DNA of 12,708 nucleotides, from positions 1 to 12,708 of the forward strand of contig JALTYW010000134.1 of NCBI GenBank assembly GCA_027046415.1. The letters run 5' to 3'. Positions 6,605 through 12,708 of the stretch are shown piece after piece. Made by a program: the position numbers and the translations under genes. Origin of the DNA: Sulfurovum sp. (GTDB taxonomy: Bacteria; Campylobacterota; Campylobacteria; Campylobacterales; Sulfurovaceae). The notes under the pieces are model-generated. The model was not told the origin of the DNA, ran no database searches, and saw only the letters and a list, made by a program, of their open reading frames with translations. Within the stretch, counting starts at the first letter, position 1; every line of letters starts with the position of its first letter.

Positions 6605-7408
6605 TTAATGTGTCTCTACATGAACAGGCTGTGGAGCTGGAGAGGTTACTTTCTCTATCTCTGGAGCAGGAGTCTCCTGTGTCATCTCTGCCGCTTTTTC
6701 TTTCACTGCATCGACAGCTTCAGCAGCACCCTCTTTAACGCTATCCATCACTTCAGCACCCTTTTTAACAGCTTCATCCACTGCTTCGACAGCAGCAGCT
6801 TTTGCCGCTTCAACCTTCTGAGTTGCCTCTTGTGTAGCCGATTTCATCTTCTCTTTAAGTCCTTCAAGCGCTTCATTGGCTTCATCAAGCTCCTCTTTCG
6901 CATCGAAAAGTTCACTGTCAAGATCAGCAACACGTTCTACATTTGCACCGTACTTATAGACAAGTTCTCCACCATCTTTGCCCTGCTTGAGGATACCTGC
7001 AACAAACACCACCAGTACAAGCAGGAAAAGTGCTTTCATAATACCTCTTTGAATCATGGCAGAGAGCATTTTAAAGATCACAACGACCGCTGAAGCCAGC
7101 ATCAGGTAGGTGCCCAGAAGTTTATGCTCTTTAAGCTCATCCTGCCCTGCCTGGGTCAATGCATCAAATGCCTCTTTACCGTCAACTGTACCGGTAAGAT
7201 AGGCTGCAATTGCTGCGACCATACCGATGATCAGCAAAACAAAGGAGATTGTACCGATCGCACGCTTTTTGGCAACAAGGTTGATCAGTTCAATGATCAA
7301 TACAAGAATCGGAATAGCGATCACAAAGTGATCGACAGGCGGGTGTGCCAAAACGGGGATATCGAAAGGCAGTTGTATCTGCGGGAGTTTCAAAGCTGGT
7401 AGTTCCAT
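6605..7408 (-). CDS. DUF2231-type membrane protein with coiled-coil tail
   Basis: The N-terminal half of this 267-residue protein has four hydrophobic segments (about 26-46, 51-72, 97-118 and 122-141). It also shows the marks of the DUF2231 family: HPPVDHFVIAIPIL with His22 and His27, AAYLTGTVDGKEA, a later His95, and GGELVYKYGANV (146-157). DUF2231 proteins have no settled biochemical role, though conserved His residues have led to suggestions of metal or haem binding. The C-terminal half (about 160-245) is a charged Ala/Glu/Lys-rich amphipathic helix with near-repeats such as VKEGAAEAVDAVKEKAAE, followed by a Pro-rich end. The tail probably forms a coiled coil and is unlike the usual short DUF2231 protein. 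The ribosome binding site (AAAGGAC) and a TATAAT -10 (7446-7441) suggest its own promoter downstream of hemJ. Confidence 0.75.
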   Translation of the reverse strand: MELPALKLPQIQLPFDIPVLAHPPVDHFVIAIPILVLIIELINLVAKKRAIGTISFVLLIIGMVAAIAAYLTGTVDGKEAFDALTQAGQDELKEHKLLGTYLMLASAVVVIFKMLSAMIQRGIMKALFLLVLVVFVAGILKQGKDGGELVYKYGANVERVADLDSELFDAKEELDEANEALEGLKEKMKSATQEATQKVEAAKAAAVEAVDEAVKKGAEVMDSVKEGAAEAVDAVKEKAAEMTQETPAPEIEKVTSPAPQPVHVETH

Positions 7409-7440
7409 GGAATTGTCCTTTATATGGTTTGAAGTGAACG

Positions 7441-7446
7441 ATTATA
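7441..7446 (-). promoter_or_regulatory. -10 element before the DUF2231-type gene
   Basis: TATAAT on the minus strand, about 32 nt upstream of the ATG. A TTGACA at 7474-7469 is 22 nt away, too far for a standard pair, so the -10 probably acts without a canonical -35. Confidence 0.4.
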
Positions 7447-7470
7447 ACACAAAATGATTTAGAACTATTG

Positions 7471-7905
7471 TCAAAACGGTTTTACAACCACCATAATGAC
7501 AATAGCGATCATCAGCAGCGTCGGTACTTCATTGTATACCCTAAACCATTTTCCCGTTTTATAGTGGTCATCTTCAAGCATACGTTTGCGTATCTTCTCC
7601 AAAGAGAAATGGTAAGCAATCAACAGTGCGACAAAAAAGAGTTTTGCATGCATCCAACCACCACTTGAGAAGATGGCACTGTTAAGATAGAGCATCGTTC
7701 CACCCGAGATGATCGTCGCCCACATGGCAGGTACACCGATATACTTCATCAGTTTGTACTCCTGTATCTTGACCACCTCTGTAAAGGCTTTGGTATCGGC
7801 ATGTTCCCTGTGATAGATAAAGAGTCTCGGCAGATAAAACAACATCGCCATCCAACTGATAAAACTCATGACATGAAATGCCAGTATCCATGTGTAGTAC
7901 GCCAT
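7471..7905 (-). CDS. hemJ: HemJ protoporphyrinogen IX oxidase
   Basis: This is an integral membrane protein of 144 residues and about four helices, of the HemJ/UPF0093 family. It oxidises protoporphyrinogen IX to protoporphyrin IX, the penultimate step of haem synthesis. Diagnostic stretches, numbered from the GTG reading, are YYTWILAFHVMSFISWMAML (4-23) with His12, GGWMHAKLFFVALLIAYHF (83-101) with Lys89, and FRVYNEVPTLLMIAIVIMVV (122-141). His12 and Lys89 match the invariant pair linked to haem binding in this family. The frame also opens with a GTG at 7908, but GGAG lies 6 nt before the ATG at 7905, so I take the ATG. The upstream nuclease gene stops 3 bp before it, so the two are likely co-transcribed. 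Haem supply fits the many c-type cytochromes nearby. Confidence 0.92.
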   Translation of the reverse strand: MAYYTWILAFHVMSFISWMAMLFYLPRLFIYHREHADTKAFTEVVKIQEYKLMKYIGVPAMWATIISGGTMLYLNSAIFSSGGWMHAKLFFVALLIAYHFSLEKIRKRMLEDDHYKTGKWFRVYNEVPTLLMIAIVIMVVVKPF

Positions 7906-7908
7906 CAC

Positions 7909-9447
7909 TTACTCCAGTACAGTAAAATCTTTCCGGCTGTAGACAACCAGTTGCAGTCTTTTATAATACCCTATATGCGCATAGGCTATCTTGAGTTTAC
8001 TGCCGTTTGGCGGGGTGAGGACACGATTTTTGAAATAGAGTGGTATTTTTTTCCCTTTAGTGTAGAGGTATCCTCGTTTGTAGATACCTGTGATGTTTCG
8101 CACCACCTCGTTTTGCCATAGTGTGTTGAGTGTGCTGTAGTATGGTGCAAGTGTTTCTGTTCCTTCCTCTTTCAGCTTCACCATGGCAGTAATTTCCTTG
8201 AGACCCTTATAGGTATGTATCTCCTGCACCCTGAGGGTGTAGACACTCCCCTCTTCCAGCCCCCGTGCCGCACCAAACACAAAGATACCTCTGCCATTTG
8301 GATGCTGTTTCAGCACTGCATAACGCCCGCGTTTAAGCACAACAACAGCATGTTTCAGATCGACAGGTACGTCAAGCTTCTCTTTTTGGTAGAGCATCTC
8401 GATGGTACCGCTTACCGGTTTTGGCGGCATATATTTCGCAGTATGTACAAAGGGTTTCGTGTCAAAGAGTGCATAGATGGGAAGATGGTCAGAGTAGCCT
8501 TTGCCTGTGTGCTTTGCACCTTTGATCTGCCAGCTGTTGATGTACCCTTTTTTTGTAAAGAGATAATCGGCTTTAAAAACACCAAACGAACCATTGACAT
8601 AGTCGATGCCTTTGCCGTCAAACATCGATGCAGGCAAGAGTATGTGGTCGAGTGTGCTTTTGTGTCCGTAAAACCTGTGGCTCCACCGATTGGAGTACGG
8701 CAGTTGTGTCCATAGATCGACATGTGATCGTTGTAAAGGACGAATGTTCTCCGGTGTAAGAAGTTCATCATTTTCAACTGTTTTGAGCAGATGGTTGAGT
8801 CCGGTTTTCCCACCGGTATCGTTCAACCGTTTTGGCAGTGTCAGGTAGGCATCGTAGTCGGTATTGAGATCTCCCAGTAGAATGTAGGCTTTGTCTGACG
8901 GCATCGCATCGATGCGTCGTTTCAGTGCTCTGGCATAGGCGATACGCTTACTCTCATACCCCTTTCTGCTTTTGGACTTCCAGTGGTTGACAAAAACCTT
9001 CAAATCCTGCCCATCTACATACACATCCACTTCAAGAATGTTCCGTACCCGTGGGCTGTAACTAACCTGTATCTCACGGACACTGCGTATAGGGAAACGT
9101 GAGAGCAGTGCCACTTGTATCGGGGCACCTTGTTTGTGGGTGATTGCCCCGTAGCGGTACCCGCATCCAACACGTTTGAGGCGTGTGCGCAACTGCTCGA
9201 AAACATTTGCATTCTCTACTTCCTGCAATCCGACAATATCGGCATCGAGGTCACACAGTACCTCGGCTGTATGATCAAGCTTTCTCTCTGCCATACGCCT
9301 GTTCCAGTTGTGCCTTCCGGGAATGAACTCCTCATACTCCGTACCGTTGTATACGGCATCAAAGAGGTTTTCAACATTGTAGCTTGCTACTTTGAACGGC
9401 GCCGCAAACAGCAAAAACGGTATGAGAAAAAAAGAGAAAAGTTTCAT
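7909..9447 (-). CDS. Secreted endonuclease/exonuclease/phosphatase-fold nuclease with OB-fold tail
   Basis: This 512-residue protein has a signal peptide (MKLFSFFLIPFLLFAA, residues 1-16) and then an EEP (DNase I-like) domain to about residue 330. All catalytic motifs are present: SYNVENLF (Asn24), GLQEVEN (Glu76), NHWKSK (Asn154, His155), LGDLNTD (Asp193, Asn195), TLDHIL (Asp267, His268) and YSDHLPI (Asp320, His321). It should be an active divalent-metal phosphodiesterase exported to periplasm or medium, most likely a DNase. Residues about 345-430 (GRGIFVFGAARGLEEGSVYT, then YKGLKEITAMV) resemble the OB-fold found beside EEP domains in some extracellular nucleases and could bind nucleic acid. 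The last 80 residues are basic and unassigned. No clear ribosome binding site precedes the ATG. Roles in DNA scavenging or biofilm turnover are possible but not shown. Confidence 0.87.
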   Translation of the reverse strand: MKLFSFFLIPFLLFAAPFKVASYNVENLFDAVYNGTEYEEFIPGRHNWNRRMAERKLDHTAEVLCDLDADIVGLQEVENANVFEQLRTRLKRVGCGYRYGAITHKQGAPIQVALLSRFPIRSVREIQVSYSPRVRNILEVDVYVDGQDLKVFVNHWKSKSRKGYESKRIAYARALKRRIDAMPSDKAYILLGDLNTDYDAYLTLPKRLNDTGGKTGLNHLLKTVENDELLTPENIRPLQRSHVDLWTQLPYSNRWSHRFYGHKSTLDHILLPASMFDGKGIDYVNGSFGVFKADYLFTKKGYINSWQIKGAKHTGKGYSDHLPIYALFDTKPFVHTAKYMPPKPVSGTIEMLYQKEKLDVPVDLKHAVVVLKRGRYAVLKQHPNGRGIFVFGAARGLEEGSVYTLRVQEIHTYKGLKEITAMVKLKEEGTETLAPYYSTLNTLWQNEVVRNITGIYKRGYLYTKGKKIPLYFKNRVLTPPNGSKLKIAYAHIGYYKRLQLVVYSRKDFTVLE

Positions 9448-9487
9448 ATGAGAAGTGTATCAAAAAAAGAGGGGAGGATTAAAATTA

Positions 9488-9504
9488 TCTGTCAAATTGA
9501 CAGA
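9488..9504 (-). terminator. Short inverted repeat between yidB-like and nuclease genes
   Basis: TCTGTCA and TGACAGA form a 7-bp perfect stem around 3 nt, just after the yidB-like stop on the minus strand. The RNA then reads UAAUUUUAA, a weak U-rich run. It could be a weak terminator or an operator for the nuclease gene, which starts 40 bp further on. It is too short to be sure. Confidence 0.35.
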
Positions 9505-9522
9505 CAATTTCATACAGCCAGC

Positions 9523-9969
9523 TTACCCGAACATCTTGCCGAGCATACCCATAGCACCTTCCGCACCGCCAACCTGATCGAGCATCTGCTCGACAATACT
9601 GCCTTCACCGGAAGTTGCCTGGTCTACTACCTGCGGCAGAGCATCGGCAAGTGCCTGAAGTGCACTGTCCTCTCCGAGTCCAAGCTGAGAAGCGAACTGA
9701 GAAACCTTTTCCGGCCCAAGCAGTGCGCTTACCTGCTCAGGATCGATCGCTTTGTTCTCACCGTTTCCAAGCCACGAACCGACAATCTCACCTAATCCAT
9801 TCTCGGAAAGTCCTGAAACAAATGTTGAGAGATCAAGCCCTCCCTCCTCATTCTGTATCAGAGAGCCTATCGCATTGGCGATATCACCAAGATCAAGTCC
9901 TGTTGTCGCATCATCACTGTTGTTCTGTATGAGCTGGGCACCTATTTGGAAAAGTTCATTCAAGTCCAT
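9523..9969 (-). CDS. YidB-like (DUF937) protein
   Basis: This 148-residue acidic protein has no signal peptide or membrane segment. Residues 62-98 (IVGSWLGNGENKAIDPEQV, then LLGPEKVSQFASQLGL) match the core of the YidB/DUF937 family, and the flanks are Gly-rich helical turns such as TGLDLGDIANAIGSLIQNEE and GGAEGAMGMLGKMFG. The molecular role of the family is not established. The gene follows the cytochrome c-thioredoxin gene by 42 bp on the same strand and has a strong ribosome binding site (AAAGGAG). It may belong to the same operon or have its own promoter. A short hairpin lies after it. The family call is firm, function unknown. Confidence 0.85.
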   Translation of the reverse strand: MDLNELFQIGAQLIQNNSDDATTGLDLGDIANAIGSLIQNEEGGLDLSTFVSGLSENGLGEIVGSWLGNGENKAIDPEQVSALLGPEKVSQFASQLGLGEDSALQALADALPQVVDQATSGEGSIVEQMLDQVGGAEGAMGMLGKMFG

Positions 9970-10011
9970 TTTTGCTCCTTTTGAAGTTTATTTTCCTATT
10001 ATGACAAAGGA

Positions 10012-10782
10012 TTATCTGTAAACTCTCTCTTTTATGGATGCAAGCAGTGAGAGAAACTCCTCTTTGTTTCCTTTTCCTTCCACCATATCCACAATACGCT
10101 TTCCATCGGGTGCGATAAAATAGAATGACGGTGTTCCCAGCCGTTTCATACCAAGCGGCAACTTCTCGATAAGCAGATTTTTCTTCACCAGTACAAAATC
10201 TCTGTTGAGTGCTGCTTTGACTTCCGGCTCGACCATCACATTCCTGTCCATCCAGATACAGCCTCTGCAGTAGGGCAGATAGCCCTCTATAAGAATGATC
10301 TTGCGCTCTTTCCCGGCAATAGCAAGCGCCTCTTCGTAAGTGTAACGCTTAACCCCATGTGTCACCATCATCTCCTCGGCATACTCATAAAGATACTCCG
10401 CCAGAGCTTCAATCTCCTCTTCACTCACATCAACCGGGGGCATCTTGCCATACACAGCCCGTACATTTTTAGGCAAAATCGTTTTGAACGCTTCTGGATT
10501 TTTGAGAAATTGTGTCAGCCAATCTTCAATCTCGAACTTCTGCCCTTCCGGATCGAGGGTACGGTCTCCAACCTGGTCTTTGATACGAAAAGAGAGCTCT
10601 GTTACTGTCGGTGCAGTCAGATTCATATCTTTGTTATTGTGCTGGTAGTTGACAACCAGTTTGCTTTGGGGTATGTAGTCATGGCTGTGGCACACGGCAC
10701 ACTTTTTGGCAAATACCGTTTCTCCCGAGAGTGCAAAAAGTACCGTTTGCAAAAGTGTCAATATAACGATAGACCATTTCAT
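10012..10782 (-). CDS. Periplasmic cytochrome c-thioredoxin fusion protein
   Basis: The 256-residue product has a signal peptide (residues 1-19) and two domains. The first is a class I cytochrome c: CAVCH at 28-32 binds haem, Met114 in YGKMPPVDVSEEEIEALAEYL is the likely axial ligand, and that helix closes the domain near residue 138. The second (about 145-256) is a thioredoxin-like fold with YCRGCIWMD (Cys172, Cys175), which resembles the thioredoxin_7/SoxW-like group, and a cis-Pro in GTPSFYF (Pro218). A haem joined to a redox-active dithiol suggests electron transfer between the periplasmic respiratory pool and thiols; direction and partner are inferred. It is the second gene of an operon: the CvfB-like stop TAG overlaps its ribosome binding site (AGGAG), 8 bp from the ATG. 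Both sites are complete, so I expect both to be functional. Confidence 0.88.
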   Translation of the reverse strand: MKWSIVILTLLQTVLFALSGETVFAKKCAVCHSHDYIPQSKLVVNYQHNNKDMNLTAPTVTELSFRIKDQVGDRTLDPEGQKFEIEDWLTQFLKNPEAFKTILPKNVRAVYGKMPPVDVSEEEIEALAEYLYEYAEEMMVTHGVKRYTYEEALAIAGKERKIILIEGYLPYCRGCIWMDRNVMVEPEVKAALNRDFVLVKKNLLIEKLPLGMKRLGTPSFYFIAPDGKRIVDMVEGKGNKEEFLSLLASIKERVYR

Positions 10783-10790
10783 GTATGCTC

Positions 10791-11654
10791 CTAAGGAAGT
10801 GTTATCGCATCATCAAGCAGGACAATACGTCCCGAATCGATCAGCGAAGTCAGTGTTCGCTTGAAGTTTTTCTTGCTCAGACCAAATGTTTTTGCGATCG
10901 CCTCTGCATCACTTTTGTAGGTAAAAGGCAGTGACCCGTCAGCCTCTTTGAGCAGTTGAAGAACCGTACCCTCAGCCACAGAGAGTTTTGCCTCTCTGCC
11001 GATGGGTTGGAGTGACATATCGAGTTTACCGTCCTTGCGGAGTGACTTAATATAGCCGCGTTTCCTGTTACCTACCCTGATGGTTTCAAATATTTCATTG
11101 GCAAAGAGCATCCCCTCGTAGCGGTTGTCAACGATCACTTTGTAGCCAAGCGGTGTTTGTGCCAGCACAAGCATGTCGCAGACTTTATTCGGGTGCAGCC
11201 CTTTGAGTGATCGTTCAAAATATTTGCCGATCTTCTGCGTACCGTAGAGCCTGCCTGTTTTCTCGTCCAGACAGACCCTCAGAACATACTTTTTACCGAT
11301 ATGAAAATGCTCTTTTTGCTGAGAAAGCGGCACAAACAGGTCTTTGGGCAGTCCCCAGTTGACAAAGGCACCATAACTCTTGTAATCAACCACCGTAAAA
11401 TAGCCGTACTCTCCCAGCTTTGCGTAAGGCATCTTTGTCGTTGCCACCGAACGGTCTTCACTGTCGGTATAGACAAAGACATCGAGCAGACTTCCCATAG
11501 GCATCTCATCTTCCATGATGTAAATGTTGGGCAAAAGCACCTCTTCACCGTCAGCGGCACTAAGGTAGTAACCGTAGTCAGTATCGCGTTCTATTTTGAG
11601 GGTATTGATCTTGCCTATACTAATATGCTCGTCAGGTTGTTTTGGATGTGTCAT
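10791..11654 (-). CDS. CvfB-like S1 RNA-binding protein
   Basis: This 287-residue cytoplasmic protein has the layout of the CvfB/YitL family: three S1-type OB folds and a winged helix. The first S1-like unit is at about 11-74 (YYLSAADGEEVLLPNIYI). The second is at 76-143 (LGEYGYFTVVDYKSYGAFVN and DLFVPLSQQ). The third is at 155-216 (YKVIVDNRYEGMLFANEIF). The winged helix follows at about 240-285 (DAEAIAKTFGLSKKNFKRTL, then LIDSGRIVLL). The family binds RNA and in Staphylococcus affects virulence gene expression; a precise role here is unknown. It leads the operon with the cytochrome c-thioredoxin gene. The ATG at 11654 has only a weak GGA ahead of it. It is divergent from the MsrA gene. Confidence 0.88.
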   Translation of the reverse strand: MTHPKQPDEHISIGKINTLKIERDTDYGYYLSAADGEEVLLPNIYIMEDEMPMGSLLDVFVYTDSEDRSVATTKMPYAKLGEYGYFTVVDYKSYGAFVNWGLPKDLFVPLSQQKEHFHIGKKYVLRVCLDEKTGRLYGTQKIGKYFERSLKGLHPNKVCDMLVLAQTPLGYKVIVDNRYEGMLFANEIFETIRVGNRKRGYIKSLRKDGKLDMSLQPIGREAKLSVAEGTVLQLLKEADGSLPFTYKSDAEAIAKTFGLSKKNFKRTLTSLIDSGRIVLLDDAITLP

Positions 11655-11711
11655 GTGATTCCGTTCGTATGATGTCGTGATCTGCTCACGTGAATTGATC
11701 TTTCTTGGTAT

Positions 11712-11717
11712 ATTATA
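11712..11717 (-). promoter_or_regulatory. -10 element before the CvfB-like gene
   Basis: TATAAT on the minus strand, 57 nt upstream of the ATG, inside the 127-bp region divergent from the MsrA gene. No convincing -35 hexamer is present. The MsrA side shows only AT-rich sequence (TAGATTATAT at 11759-11768) as a possible plus-strand -10. Confidence 0.4.
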
Positions 11718-11781
11718 TCCTATTCCACACTGCTACACACTTTTTGGGTAGACTTTCATAGATTATATCTAAGGAACAATG

Positions 11782-12708
11782 ATGAAAACCCTTTTACTAC
11801 TATTGACACTTGCTCTCTCGCTATGGGCGAAACCGCAAACCATCGTCTTTGCCGCAGGTTGCTTCTGGGGTGTCGAAAAGCATTTTGAAGCAATGCCCGG
11901 TGTCATCAAAGCTACCTCCGGATATGCTGGCGGCAGCTATGACAATCCTGACTATGACACTGTGCTGAAATATCGTCACAATCCTCCAAAGGGACTTGTC
12001 AACCATGCCGAATCGGTCGAAGTGGTCTATGATGACAGCAAGATTACAGCAGCACAACTCATCAAATCGTTTTGGCAGATGCACGACCCTACGCAAGGCA
12101 ATCGTCAAGGCAATGACAGAGGCAACAACTACCGAAGTGCTATCTACTACACCACGCCAGAGCAAAAGAAGATAGCCTTTGAAACGAAGGCACGCTACCA
12201 GAAACTTCTGACCAAGGCAGGATACGGCACTATCACCACAGAGATCAAACCACTCAAAAAGTTTTGGCCTGCTGAGGCGTACCATCAGGACTATCTAAAG
12301 AAACACCCCTTTGGCTACTGTCCCAACCATGCCACCGGAGTAAAGTTTGAAAAGAGCACACAGAAACAGCGTACCTCCAAGGTAACACCGCTTAGCGGCA
12401 AGGAGATCATGGTCATTACCGCACCGCACTGCCGTTTTTGTGAAAACTTCAAGTTCGATGTGACTGACCACTACCATGGTACCATACCGCTGCGTACAGC
12501 ACAACAGAAAGAGCTTGAAGGGTTCACGCTCAAAGGAGATGTAGAAGGAACTCCGACTATTCTTTTCATAGAAAATGGCAAAGAGGTTTACAGACATGTA
12601 GGCTACATGGATGAAAAAGCATTTTACAAAGCGCTTGGTGCCTTCAAGCTCGGTACTGACAGTGAAGCGTTCGATATCGCTTTCAACAAAAGTACAGAGA
12701 GCCGTTTC
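11782..12708 (+). CDS. msrA: Exported MsrA-thioredoxin fusion, probably continuing into MsrB (partial)
   Basis: The frame is open from 11782 to the window edge (309 codons, no stop). It starts with a signal peptide (MKTLLLLLTLALSLWA). Residues 20-190 are methionine-S-sulfoxide reductase: GCFWG with catalytic Cys27, Glu77 in NHAESVEV, MHDPTQ, and GNDRGNNYRSAIYY, with Cys180 in GYCPNHATG as candidate resolving Cys. Residues about 207-290 are a small thioredoxin-like domain with HCRFC (Cys217, Cys220) and cis-Pro258 in GTPTI. The last residues, EAFDIAFNKSTESRF, resemble the first helix of MsrB (the 'kGTE-pF' stretch), so an MsrB domain probably follows outside the window. The protein would repair oxidised methionines in the periplasm, the thioredoxin part feeding electrons. 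An in-frame ATG at 11779 also exists; AAGGA spaced 6 nt from 11782 favours the second. Confidence 0.9.
   Translation, partial: MKTLLLLLTLALSLWAKPQTIVFAAGCFWGVEKHFEAMPGVIKATSGYAGGSYDNPDYDTVLKYRHNPPKGLVNHAESVEVVYDDSKITAAQLIKSFWQMHDPTQGNRQGNDRGNNYRSAIYYTTPEQKKIAFETKARYQKLLTKAGYGTITTEIKPLKKFWPAEAYHQDYLKKHPFGYCPNHATGVKFEKSTQKQRTSKVTPLSGKEIMVITAPHCRFCENFKFDVTDHYHGTIPLRTAQQKELEGFTLKGDVEGTPTILFIENGKEVYRHVGYMDEKAFYKALGAFKLGTDSEAFDIAFNKSTESRF

Noticed and set aside
7469..7474. TTGACA as -35 for the DUF2231-type gene
   Set aside because: Spacing to the TATAAT is 22 nt and it overlaps the hemJ stop region; too far for a standard promoter.
9115..9795. Plus-strand open frame of 226 codons across the nuclease and yidB-like genes
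   Set aside because: It is antisense to two genes with clear family motifs and spans their junction. No domain or ribosome binding site supports it.
11821..12597. Two minus-strand open frames opposite the MsrA fusion
   Set aside because: The plus strand here encodes unmistakable MsrA and thioredoxin motifs; these frames are its shadow.

Overview
The window looks like chromosomal DNA of a mesophilic or vent-type member of the Campylobacterota, most likely near Sulfurovum or Sulfurimonas. This rests on the Opr-type porin with a C-terminal Phe, the AT-rich intergenic DNA, promoters with a recognisable -10 but poor -35, the many short c-type cytochromes, and HemJ as the protoporphyrinogen oxidase. 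The genus is an inference. Nearly all genes lie on the minus strand; only a small cytochrome c (6241-6594) and the MsrA fusion at the right edge are on the plus strand. I see no tRNA, rRNA, IS element, phage gene or CRISPR array.

Region 1 (1-3652, minus) is a compact signalling operon. In transcription order it encodes a stand-alone receiver protein, a free-standing FIST sensor protein, a soluble hybrid histidine kinase with a C-terminal receiver, and an HPt protein cut by the window edge. FIST and kinase overlap by ATGA; kinase and HPt overlap by 17 bp. Together these are the parts of a His-Asp-His-Asp phosphorelay whose sensor is a separate polypeptide and whose terminal receiver has no output domain.

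Region 2 (3653-6240) holds a 356-bp non-coding stretch, an outer-membrane porin and a NarL/LuxR-type response regulator with no adjacent kinase. The most striking signal in the window is here. An identical 18-bp box, AAAGCTATAGGACTTTTC, sits at the same distance (19 nt) from a TATAAT/TATTAT -10 element in front of both the phosphorelay operon and the porin. It therefore probably marks a shared regulon, with the NarL-type regulator encoded just upstream of the porin as one candidate binder. The porin 3' region can form two strong hairpins on the minus-strand RNA.

Region 3 (6241-9969) carries a small periplasmic cytochrome c divergent from the regulator, a DUF2231-type membrane protein with an amphipathic coiled-coil tail, HemJ, a secreted endonuclease/exonuclease/phosphatase-fold nuclease with an OB-fold tail, and a YidB-like (DUF937) protein.

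Region 4 (10012-12708) has a CvfB-like S1 RNA-binding protein followed in the same operon by a periplasmic cytochrome c-thioredoxin fusion. Divergent from these is an exported MsrA-thioredoxin protein whose last visible residues look like the start of an MsrB domain. Regions 3 and 4 share a theme of periplasmic redox chemistry, haem and thiol/methionine-sulfoxide repair.
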